Source: an uncultured Leptospiraceae bacterium (GTDB lineage Bacteria > Spirochaetota > Leptospiria > Leptospirales > Leptospiraceae). From it: DNA of 9,469 bases. A program made the position numbers and the translations under genes. Numbering within the stretch: the first letter of the stretch is position 1; each line of letters starts with the position of its first letter. The stretch covers positions 1 through 9,469 of the forward strand of contig CALDSP010000168.1 in assembly GCA_937924465.1 (NCBI GenBank), written 5' to 3'. This document shows, one piece after another, positions 1 to 6,203 of this stretch. The notes beneath the pieces are model-generated. The model saw nothing but the letters and a program-made list of their open reading frames with translations, had not been told where the DNA came from and ran no database searches.

Positions 1-53
1 GAAAGTAAATAAAAATAGAGTCCAAGAAAAAGAATAAAAATTCGAAAAATCAT
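1..53 (-). CDS. Start of an exported or membrane protein (partial, runs off the left edge)
   Basis: Only 17 complete codons are visible, reading MIFRIFILFLGLYFYLL. An AAGAGG ribosome binding site sits 5 bases upstream of the ATG. One basic residue followed by an unbroken hydrophobic run is what a signal peptide or first membrane helix looks like, so the product is probably exported or membrane-bound. The family cannot be told from this. It lies downstream of the cytochrome, porin and FmdE genes on the same strand and may be a further member of that cluster, although about 84 bases separate it from the nearest candidate frame. The start is credible because of the good ribosome binding site; no function is proposed. 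Confidence 0.5.
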   Translation of the reverse strand, partial: MIFRIFILFLGLYFYLL

Positions 54-116
54 AAGAACCTCTTAAATCAAACTTTTAGACTATTGAGATCAAATTTCAA
101 TTCAAATAAAAACTTA

Positions 117-132
117 GAATAATTTTTTATTC
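117..132 (-). terminator. Weak candidate terminator hairpin
   Basis: GAATAA and TTATTC arms enclose a 4-base loop. On the minus strand they are followed within a few bases by a T-rich stretch (GTTTTTATTT). The stem is short and purely A/T-rich apart from one G-C pair, so this is only a possible end for the cytochrome-porin-FmdE transcript. Confidence 0.25.
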
Positions 133-137
133 AGAAT

Positions 138-269
138 TTAAAGATTTATTATTCTTAGATTGAATTTATATTGATTCGAAAAAAGGATCTGCAAGTGACC
201 TAAAATAACGAAAATCAGTAAGCTTGGAAGATCACGTCTATGCAATAAAAGTTTAAAGTTTCGATTCAT
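138..269 (-). CDS. Possible 43-residue single-pass membrane peptide, coupled to the FmdE gene
   Basis: This short frame starts with an ATG whose last two bases are the first two of the FmdE gene's TGA stop (ATGA overlap). That arrangement is common for translationally coupled genes. The peptide begins MNRNFKLLLHRRDLPSLLIF, which is a basic N-terminus followed by a hydrophobic stretch (about residues 16 to 30). This would suit an inner-membrane peptide with its N-terminus in the cytoplasm. I do not recognise a family. In AT-rich DNA a 43-codon frame can arise by chance, and there is no independent ribosome binding site beyond the coupling, so this is a candidate only. Otherwise the stretch from 54 to 265 would be an ordinary AT-rich spacer. 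Confidence 0.3.
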   Translation of the reverse strand: MNRNFKLLLHRRDLPSLLIFVILGHLQILFSNQYKFNLRIINL

Positions 270-985
270 TTACAAGTAACAACATTTTTATTTAGTATAT
301 CAGTTTTTATAAACTTGTTATCCAGTAAAGGATTCCAAATAAAGTTATCTAATTCTTGAATTATAAATATTTTACTTGGATCTGAATTGAGCAATTGGTT
401 CCCAAAATTATCTTCTAATTCTCTTAATTTATCAAGTTCACAAGGTGCTAATTTATTTTGATCTGCCAGCAAACCCAGCCTTGTAATTTCTGCAGGTTTT
501 ACACCTTCTTTTAGAGATACAGAAACTGCCTTATGATTATCCATTCTTTGAATAATATATAAACCATCCAAATTGTCGTTAACATAAAACGTATTGTATT
601 GGTACCTAGCTCCAGTTATATAGATAGCGGCATCGGTCAAACAAGGTGAAGACTTACTTACAACCCTATTATTTGTTCTATCAATGATTCCATCGGGGTA
701 TAAAACCTGAAGTCCTTCTTTCAATCCTAATGCTCCCAAAATCAAACCATCACAGGCATGTCCATGAAACTTGACTAGATCTTTTAAATTTATCTCTTGG
801 ATATTGCCCATGCGACCTTTGGAAAAATTGGTGTCGTTCACGGTAAAACGAAACTTTAGAAGGTTAGGATTTTTTTCCAAAAATGAGTGATAGGTTTTGT
901 CTATAAAATCATGTTGAAAGAGACCTATTAGCAAAGCAGAAGTAAAAAGTACCAAAAAATGATGGAGGTTAAAATTATTTTTCAT
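266..985 (-). CDS. Exported or membrane-anchored FmdE-domain protein
   Basis: The 239-residue product carries the FmdE family signature (formylmethanofuran dehydrogenase subunit E, metal-binding domain). The HGHxCxG motif is at residues 74-80 (H74, H76, C78), followed by LILGALGLKEG. A second conserved block is SPCLTDAAIYITGARY, with C115 and D118. A further cysteine is C182. Residues 9-23 form a hydrophobic segment after a short N-terminus, so the domain is probably periplasmic, anchored or secreted. This is unusual, because FmdE proteins are generally cytoplasmic. The gene has an AAGGATG ribosome binding site and starts 22 bases after the porin stop, so it is very likely cotranscribed with the porin and the octahaem cytochrome. 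Methanogenesis is not implied: lone FmdE domains occur widely in bacteria with unknown roles. A metal- or redox-related role beside the cytochrome is inference. Confidence 0.8.
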   Translation of the reverse strand: MKNNFNLHHFLVLFTSALLIGLFQHDFIDKTYHSFLEKNPNLLKFRFTVNDTNFSKGRMGNIQEINLKDLVKFHGHACDGLILGALGLKEGLQVLYPDGIIDRTNNRVVSKSSPCLTDAAIYITGARYQYNTFYVNDNLDGLYIIQRMDNHKAVSVSLKEGVKPAEITRLGLLADQNKLAPCELDKLRELEDNFGNQLLNSDPSKIFIIQELDNFIWNPLLDNKFIKTDILNKNVVTCK

Positions 986-1007
986 AGTTCATCCTTATTA
1001 AAAATTT

Positions 1008-2342
1008 TTACAATGTATATAAAAACTGAAACGCAAGCCATGTAGCATCCCTTGGATTTTCTCCGTTTATGGGTTGAAGTTTTCCCGGCTGAAAAACTCC
1101 CACTACAAGAGTAATTTGATAATGTTCGTTTATAGAATATCTGCAATATACATCTGTCTCACTTCCTAAATAATTTTTTTCTTTTTGTAGTTTCATTGTC
1201 TTTAGTAAGATTACATCTTCAGGAGCTGGAATAAAAAACTGATTGTATTTAATTTCAATCCACATTCCTTTTATAGGAAAGAGTTCTAAAACAATTTCTC
1301 TATCATCTAAATTAGACCATGAAACAAGATTCATCCAACCATAGAATTTATCTTGTGCCCCGTAAGCCGGATCAAAGGTTTTGATTTCAGGATCATTCTT
1401 CTTCCCACCGGAAGCATAAGACTTACGCAAACTAAAAATAGGTTGCAAGGGAAATGTAAAAAACTGGTATCCAAATTTTAGGAAGTAACCAAAAGCAGAA
1501 ATATTCTTGGACTTTTCTTCTCCAAACTCTTTTGTATAATTGAAATCTAAAACAAAATGATAAAGATTTTCATTGACCAAGCGAAATCCTACCCAATGCT
1601 TTTTCATATCTTGCTTGTTTATATAGTCTGCTGTTCCTCTTTGTTTGTGTGCATAAAAAGGTTCAATATGTATAAAATCTTTATTGTCCATATGAGCATA
1701 AATTCCTCCTCCTAAAAACTCTGTTTGAGTAAAGGGGAGGGCTGTTTTTTTAGGATCATGTATTTTAGTTCCCCCTGCAAAAAAATCTACATAATCCTTA
1801 TCTTTTTTTAAAGAAACCTTCAAAGCATCCCAATTCCAACGCCCCGTGTTCCCCCACTCACCCGGACCAAAGATTCTATAATCTCCATAAGAAATTTTTT
1901 GACGTCCCCATTTGATTTCTAAGTTTTGATTGGGTTTATAATCTACAAATCCATCATAAAGTTCAAAAAATTCTTCATTGGGATTCATTATGTAATAAGG
2001 CTTTTCTGTGTTTGGATCTTTTACTTTAAATAAATCTGGATAAACAGAATTGCGCAAAGACCATCCAAAAGCGCGAGAATCTTGGATATGAGTTACCACT
2101 TGGATTTTGGAATTTGGTTCATAAGTAAAACCTGCGATGATTCTTTGAAGTAAAAGTTTATCGTTTAAGTTTCCTATTCTTTTGGGGCTATTATCTCCAT
2201 AGTTTTTTGCATTGAAACCATTATAGGCTTCCATTCTATAACGCATGGAAAGATCAAACCTAAGAGGACTTTTCTCTTCTTCTGAAGATAAAGAATTCAT
2301 AAACAAAACTAAAAACAAAAGAATGTTCTCTGCAATCTTCAA
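1008..2342 (-). CDS. Alginate-export-family outer-membrane beta-barrel porin
   Basis: The product is 444 residues from the preferred start. It opens with a signal peptide (MKIAENILLFLVLFMNSLSS, cleavage near residue 20). The mature chain shows alternating strand patterns typical of a beta-barrel. The family hallmarks of the alginate export (AlgE-like, PF13372) group are clear. Near residues 145-172 the chain has a WGRQ...YGDYRIFGPGEW..TGRWNWDAL block. Near 323-338 it has FDPAYG..DKFYGWMN. Many members are not alginate exporters but general or substrate-specific channels, so the substrate is unknown. I prefer the TTG at 2342 because AGGTGG lies 5 bases upstream of it. A GTG at 2351 in the same frame adds three residues but overlaps that site and has no good site of its own. 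The gene lies 76 bases after the cytochrome stop, with a strong hairpin between them, and 22 bases before the FmdE gene. Confidence 0.82.
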   Translation of the reverse strand: MKIAENILLFLVLFMNSLSSEEEKSPLRFDLSMRYRMEAYNGFNAKNYGDNSPKRIGNLNDKLLLQRIIAGFTYEPNSKIQVVTHIQDSRAFGWSLRNSVYPDLFKVKDPNTEKPYYIMNPNEEFFELYDGFVDYKPNQNLEIKWGRQKISYGDYRIFGPGEWGNTGRWNWDALKVSLKKDKDYVDFFAGGTKIHDPKKTALPFTQTEFLGGGIYAHMDNKDFIHIEPFYAHKQRGTADYINKQDMKKHWVGFRLVNENLYHFVLDFNYTKEFGEEKSKNISAFGYFLKFGYQFFTFPLQPIFSLRKSYASGGKKNDPEIKTFDPAYGAQDKFYGWMNLVSWSNLDDREIVLELFPIKGMWIEIKYNQFFIPAPEDVILLKTMKLQKEKNYLGSETDVYCRYSINEHYQITLVVGVFQPGKLQPINGENPRDATWLAFQFLYTL

Positions 2343-2347
2343 GATGC

Positions 2348-2353
2348 CCACCT
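2348..2353 (-). promoter_or_regulatory. Ribosome binding site deciding the porin start (TTG)
   Basis: AGGTGG on the minus strand lies 5 bases before the TTG at 2342. It overlaps the alternative GTG at 2351, which argues against that codon being the start. Confidence 0.55.
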
Positions 2354-2367
2354 TTTCTGTTAATAAA

Positions 2368-2399
2368 GGAACAAGGATTTGTTTACAAATCTTTGTTCC
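2368..2399 (-). terminator. Intercistronic hairpin: attenuator, partial terminator or RNA processing site
   Basis: Two 15-base arms (GGAACAAAGATTTGT and ACAAATCCTTGTTCC on the minus strand) pair with one mismatch around a 2-base loop. The downstream flank is TTTATT, only moderately T-rich. The element lies 20 bases after the cytochrome stop and 25 bases before the porin start. It is far longer than a chance stem. A leaky terminator or a stabilising/processing hairpin setting the ratio of cytochrome to porin is the simplest reading. A DNA-binding site is an alternative. Confidence 0.6.
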
Positions 2400-2418
2400 A
2401 GTGAAGGCTTATCATCTA

Positions 2419-4866
2419 CTAAGATATGTCCCTTGCGTTTGAAAATTCTTTCCTTTGTCGTTCTAAGATAAGTATTAAACTGCTTGCAGTCAACACAAGA
2501 ATTGAAAAATCATAGAATGCATACCCAAGTTTGTTGAAAAATTCTAATGCATTCCATTTGAGTAAAATTAATAACCCACTCACTATGGCAATCCCCACCC
2601 AAGTACTGAGCCAATAACTAACTCTTATGGGAGAACTTTCTTTTCTGAATTCTAAAATCAAATAGACTGCTACCAAAAGAACTAAGATAGAAATCCAAAA
2701 ATGAAGTTTATCTAGTAAAATTCTTTCAGGAAGTACGTAAAACCCAATTTGTGGAAAAAGTAAAGAAACACACAAACCAACTATAAAGAGAGTATAAACT
2801 AACCAAATTGTTTTTTCTTCTAATTGAAATTTGGATTTCAAAAAATCTAAGGACAATAAAAGAGAAACAATTCCTGCAAATACTAAACAAGAAAATAAAG
2901 TAAAATACAAAGGCTTCAAATACTCTTCTCTCAAAACTGAAATAGTTACAAGAAAAGCACTCAGTCCAAGTCGTTTGTATTGAGGTTCATAAATAGGTTT
3001 TCCATCTTCTCCAAAAGGATATTTTACAATAGGTCGAAAAAACATATTCGAAGAAAATGAATGACAATCTGTGCACCCATTGATACCCAAAGCAGCTCTA
3101 GCAGGGGCTATGTCGTGGCTGTATTTGTGTACAGAAGCATAAGGAGAGGCTTCATAAATTTCTTTTTCTAGGGTTTGGTATTCTTTACTATTGAAATACA
3201 TTCGGTCGTTGTTTACCCATACAACCTGTTTTCCTGTAAGGTCGTAATTTGTATCTTTCAGATATTGCCTTACTGAGTTTAAGAAAGCATCAATTTCCTC
3301 TGGAGAATTGACTTCTGGGATTTTATCTTCATTATCATCTTTGATTTTAGCCAATTCAGGATACTTGGAATTATCTTGTTTATGAATCATCCACATAGAG
3401 TAAATGTCATTCATTTTAGGTTGATCCAGCCCTTTCTTTCCTTCTACATAAATCCCGGGCCAGGCACTATGGACTGTATTTAAAGGAAAAATCTTTCCTT
3501 TGTATTTTCCATAAGTGGGAATATAAGGATCGGAAGGTTTATCCTTGTTAGTAAACATGCTTAGTTCTCCGTAATGATTCCAATAATTCATGTTTTCATC
3601 ATAGAAAGTCCAAATCTTTTTAGTAGGTGGACTGATTTTCGCTCCCGGATTCAATACATCACTTACTTGCACAAGAGCAGATTTAACGTCTCTCATGGGA
3701 ATATGGCAAGTTTGACAAGCCAATTTTTCTAAGTGCAAACCAGGAAGCCAAGAATGTTTGGCAATGGGTGCATTTTTATTTCCGTTTCCTTCTATATGAC
3801 AATTTTGGCATGTTCGCAAAGTATTGTCTAAATCATTTCGTACATTCCCAGATGGGTCGTCTCCCTTTCCAAATTGATGAACTTCTTTTCCTTTGATTCG
3901 TGAATCAACTGCCATAGAACCAGCCGCATGACAGTCCACACATTTGAGTCCTTTGGCAATATGCACGTCACTTGCATTTGTAAAAGAGCCACCTCTTTTT
4001 TTCCATTGTGGCTTGGCGTGGCAAGTAAGACAGGTTTCATTGCGAGGCTCTCGAACTAAATGCATGGAAATTTTTCCGTCTTTATCAAACTTAGAAAGAT
4101 CATATTTTACGGTGACAGGTTTAGAATCTTTGATGGAGCCTTCTACTTTTGCTAAACCAGAACCCGCCGTTGCCAACCATTTAAAATTCCATTGTGATAA
4201 ATGGGCATTTCTTTCTTTAAAATCGTATTCAGGTAGATGGCACATGGCACAATCTGCTTCTATGACTCCTGTTTTTTCCCAATGAGCTTGGTAGTAATCT
4301 CCATCAAAATCATTATCTGCCCCATTTTTGTAATTCATAGCTAGCATTTGCTCATCATATCTTTTTCCTTCTCTGTCAAACTCAAGCGAGCCTCCACCCG
4401 GATGACAGTTCCCACAACCATTTGTAATGAAAGTAAAGGAAGTCATGTCCATGTTTCGGGCGGATTGGTTTTTTTTAGGAGAAAGATAATTATACAGTGG
4501 AGCAGGAGAACACCAATTCCCACCATAATTTCCAGGTGTGCTCACCCAATGATATCTTTCAGCGAACTTACCTGTAGCCATTTCATCTTTACCTTGCTGG
4601 AAGTGATACCCTTCCGTGATCTTATTATAATCATGGCATTTTCCACAAGTTTGTTTAGGAGAGTAAGGTTTATCTAAATTCCTGCCTTCTATGGGATGAA
4701 TGATTTCCCCTTTTTCTGTGTAGAGATAAAAAGGAGGACATACACCCGACTGAGTAATCAATTCTCTGTTGGGGATTTGCCTTCCTGTTTTGTTATTGAA
4801 CAAGAAAATTCCTATTCCCAAAGAAAAGATAATAAGAAAGACCGCTCCTCTTATTTTTAAATTCAT
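2419..4866 (-). CDS. Octahaem c-type cytochrome with a five-helix C-terminal membrane domain
   Basis: The 815-residue product has an N-terminal hydrophobic signal/anchor (about residues 7-23). Eight CxxCH haem c motifs begin at residues 74, 151, 206, 279, 309, 353, 384 and 598. The haem region should therefore face the periplasm. Residues 640-805 hold about five membrane helices (near 653-672, 686-704, 721-739, 752-768 and 785-801), so this is an inner-membrane cytochrome. The haem domain resembles the octahaem tetrathionate reductase-like group in haem number and in its CGKCHDYNKI..GYH opening. However, all eight motifs end in His, and the CxxCK motif of catalytic haems in OTR and octahaem nitrite reductases is absent. 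The helices contain only one obvious His (H722), so a bis-His b-type haem is unlikely; a quinol site is possible. Electron transfer is well supported; the substrate is unknown. The start is the ATG with GGAGGAG 5 bases upstream. It leads the cytochrome-porin-FmdE cluster. Confidence 0.85.
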   Translation of the reverse strand: MNLKIRGAVFLIIFSLGIGIFLFNNKTGRQIPNRELITQSGVCPPFYLYTEKGEIIHPIEGRNLDKPYSPKQTCGKCHDYNKITEGYHFQQGKDEMATGKFAERYHWVSTPGNYGGNWCSPAPLYNYLSPKKNQSARNMDMTSFTFITNGCGNCHPGGGSLEFDREGKRYDEQMLAMNYKNGADNDFDGDYYQAHWEKTGVIEADCAMCHLPEYDFKERNAHLSQWNFKWLATAGSGLAKVEGSIKDSKPVTVKYDLSKFDKDGKISMHLVREPRNETCLTCHAKPQWKKRGGSFTNASDVHIAKGLKCVDCHAAGSMAVDSRIKGKEVHQFGKGDDPSGNVRNDLDNTLRTCQNCHIEGNGNKNAPIAKHSWLPGLHLEKLACQTCHIPMRDVKSALVQVSDVLNPGAKISPPTKKIWTFYDENMNYWNHYGELSMFTNKDKPSDPYIPTYGKYKGKIFPLNTVHSAWPGIYVEGKKGLDQPKMNDIYSMWMIHKQDNSKYPELAKIKDDNEDKIPEVNSPEEIDAFLNSVRQYLKDTNYDLTGKQVVWVNNDRMYFNSKEYQTLEKEIYEASPYASVHKYSHDIAPARAALGINGCTDCHSFSSNMFFRPIVKYPFGEDGKPIYEPQYKRLGLSAFLVTISVLREEYLKPLYFTLFSCLVFAGIVSLLLSLDFLKSKFQLEEKTIWLVYTLFIVGLCVSLLFPQIGFYVLPERILLDKLHFWISILVLLVAVYLILEFRKESSPIRVSYWLSTWVGIAIVSGLLILLKWNALEFFNKLGYAFYDFSILVLTASSLILILERQRKEFSNARDIS

Positions 4867-4975
4867 AATTTCTCCTCCGAGTTTTATCTTCGTTTTTACT
4901 AAACTTTTTTTATAAGTAACTTTAAATTGAATGATTTAATTTGCAAAATCAAGAGATAATAAGTAAGAATACCAT

Positions 4976-4989
4976 TTGATTTTTATCAT
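4976..4989 (-). promoter_or_regulatory. Candidate FNR/CRP-family box upstream of the octahaem cytochrome
   Basis: TTGAT-TTTT-ATCAT matches 9 of the 10 defined bases of the FNR consensus TTGAT-N4-ATCAA. It is in the 196-base intergenic region about 110 bases before the cytochrome ATG. A TATTAT hexamer at 4956-4961 could be a -10 element, although its spacing to the box is not the classical -41.5 arrangement. Oxygen- or redox-dependent control would suit a multihaem respiratory cytochrome, but AT-rich DNA produces such boxes by chance. Confidence 0.35.
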
Positions 4990-5062
4990 AAACATTCTGA
5001 TTACGTTACGCGACAAAGAGTGAAAGATTGATTTTGAAGTATTACTTTTAATATAAAAATTT

Positions 5063-5965
5063 TTAAATTTGCTCATTACTACAGACTTCTTCTTCAAATT
5101 CAAACTCCAAGGTTACATGCTGGATATTATGATGGAATAATTTATCTTTGAGATTTTTTTTTAGTGCAATCATTTGTTTCTTGTCTAGCTCATTTGAAAT
5201 CTTAATATGAGCTGTGAGAGCATTCACAGTTGTGCTAATTGCCCAAATATGTATATGATGAACTTCTAATATTTCCTTTGTCTTTTCTATTTCGTTTTGA
5301 ATTTCTTGGATTGAAATTCCTTCAGGCACTGCATCAATAGATAAATGGAAACTATCTTTTAGTAGTTCTGTTGTGCTAAATAAAATTATAATTGCAATTG
5401 CAATACTTACAACTGCATCCAGCCAAAGCCAGTTTGTGTAAGTAATCAAAACACCGGTAAATAAAACTCCCACTGAAACCAGAGTATCTGCTGCCATGTG
5501 CAGATAGGCTCCTTTGAGATTTAAGTCCTTATCTTTATCTTTGATAAAAAGCCAAGCTGTAAAACCGTTAATCAAAATTCCTATGCCGGCAACGATTGCA
5601 ATTGATTCACCACTTGTGGACTTTGGAGACTGAAATCTTTCTATACTTTCCCAAATGATTCCGCCCACAGTTACAAGTAAAAAAATAGAATTCAAAAGAG
5701 AAACCAAAACTGTGGTTTTTCGATAACCATAAGTAAATTTAGAATCTGGTTTGATTTTTGTTAATCGAAAAGCTAATAACGCTAAAAGCAAACTGACCAC
5801 ATCGGTGAGATTGTGACCCGCATCGGAAAGCAATGCAAGTGAATTGAAATAAAATCCACTTCCAGCTTCGACTAGTATAAAACCGACATTTAGTGCTATC
5901 CCAATTAAAAATGCTCTATTGATATTACGAATTTCAGTTGGATGATTGTGTGCCTGTTCCCTCAT
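5063..5965 (-). CDS. CzcD-type cation diffusion facilitator (divalent metal efflux)
   Basis: The 300-residue inner-membrane antiporter exports Zn2+ (and often Cd2+ or Co2+) in exchange for protons. It shows the CDF layout: six membrane helices in the first 200 residues and a cytoplasmic C-terminal domain. The transport-site motifs are SDAGHNLTD in helix 2 (H51, D55) and HMAADTLVS in helix 5 (H156, D160). The C-terminal VHHIHIWAIS block (about 235-244) and H283 are typical of the metal-sensing cytoplasmic domain. The His-rich loop between helices 4 and 5 seen in ZitB-like members is reduced to a KDKDKD segment. The gene starts one base after the DUF2798 stop, so it must be translated from the same message and probably belongs to the ArsP transcript. 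A weak AGAAG ribosome binding site precedes the ATG, which again suggests translational coupling. Exact metal preference cannot be read from the sequence. Confidence 0.88.
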   Translation of the reverse strand: MREQAHNHPTEIRNINRAFLIGIALNVGFILVEAGSGFYFNSLALLSDAGHNLTDVVSLLLALLAFRLTKIKPDSKFTYGYRKTTVLVSLLNSIFLLVTVGGIIWESIERFQSPKSTSGESIAIVAGIGILINGFTAWLFIKDKDKDLNLKGAYLHMAADTLVSVGVLFTGVLITYTNWLWLDAVVSIAIAIIILFSTTELLKDSFHLSIDAVPEGISIQEIQNEIEKTKEILEVHHIHIWAISTTVNALTAHIKISNELDKKQMIALKKNLKDKLFHHNIQHVTLEFEFEEEVCSNEQI

Positions 5966-5966
5966 C

Positions 5967-6158
5967 TTAGTCTTCTGTAATACTAGCTACAAATTTCCGA
6001 ATGAATGGCATGATGATAAGCACAGTTGGGAAAGCTATAACGAAAGCAACACCCCATCCTCTCATCCATCTACTTAAAAAATCAGCTTGAAATCCGTGAT
6101 TGAGTGCAGTCGATACAAAAACCACAACGAAGGTCATGGTAAGAACCATTAAAAACAT
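5967..6158 (-). CDS. DUF2798 small membrane protein, N-terminus apparently frameshifted
   Basis: The intact frame gives 63 residues with two hydrophobic helices. It includes the FLSRWMRGWGVAFVIAFPTVLIIMPFIRKFV segment (split here for reading: FLSRWMRGWGVAF, then VIAFPTVLIIMPFIRKFV). That is the DUF2798 pattern of a WxxAF turn, a Pro-containing helix and a basic end. Function is unknown; relatives are small inner-membrane proteins. The ATG at 6158 has no ribosome binding site. A perfect AAGGA site instead serves an ATG at 6193, whose frame reads MKIPKSKLN and then stops. One extra base in an A-run would join it to TQLVTMFLMV and give about 75 residues, close to the usual family N-terminus. Either a base is missing (sequencing error or mutation), or translation restarts at 6158, which is 5 bases after the short frame's TAG. 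The gene sits between ArsP (10-base gap to the ATG at 6193) and CDF (1-base gap). Confidence 0.7.
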   Translation of the reverse strand: MFLMVLTMTFVVVFVSTALNHGFQADFLSRWMRGWGVAFVIAFPTVLIIMPFIRKFVASITED

Positions 6159-6193
6159 GGTAACTAATTGAGTTTGCTCTTTGGTATTTTCAT
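6159..6193 (-). other. Out-of-frame start segment of the DUF2798 gene
   Basis: An ATG at 6193 follows AAGGA, which overlaps the ArsP stop (TAAGGA), and encodes a 9-residue peptide ending in TAG at 6164-6166. The +1-shifted frame across the same bases encodes EQTQLVT leading directly into the DUF2798 helix. A single added A at 6180-6182 would give MKIPKEQTQLVTMFLMV. An added A at 6187-6190 would give MKNTKEQTQLVTMFLMV. Confidence 0.6.
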
Positions 6194-6203
6194 AAAAATT
6201 TCC

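Noticed and set aside
2245..2442. Plus-strand 65-codon frame over the porin start and cytochrome end
   Set aside because: It crosses the intercistronic hairpin and both gene ends in antisense and shows no domain or ribosome binding site.
3944..4285. Plus-strand open frame of 113 codons inside the cytochrome gene
   Set aside because: It lies wholly opposite eight-haem coding sequence with clear CxxCH motifs, has no recognisable domain and mirrors the coding strand; it is a shadow.
2419..4866. Assignment of the cytochrome as a tetrathionate or nitrite reductase
   Set aside because: Haem number and the N-terminal motif context are suggestive, but the CxxCK catalytic haem motif is absent and a membrane domain is present, so the specific enzyme name is not justified.
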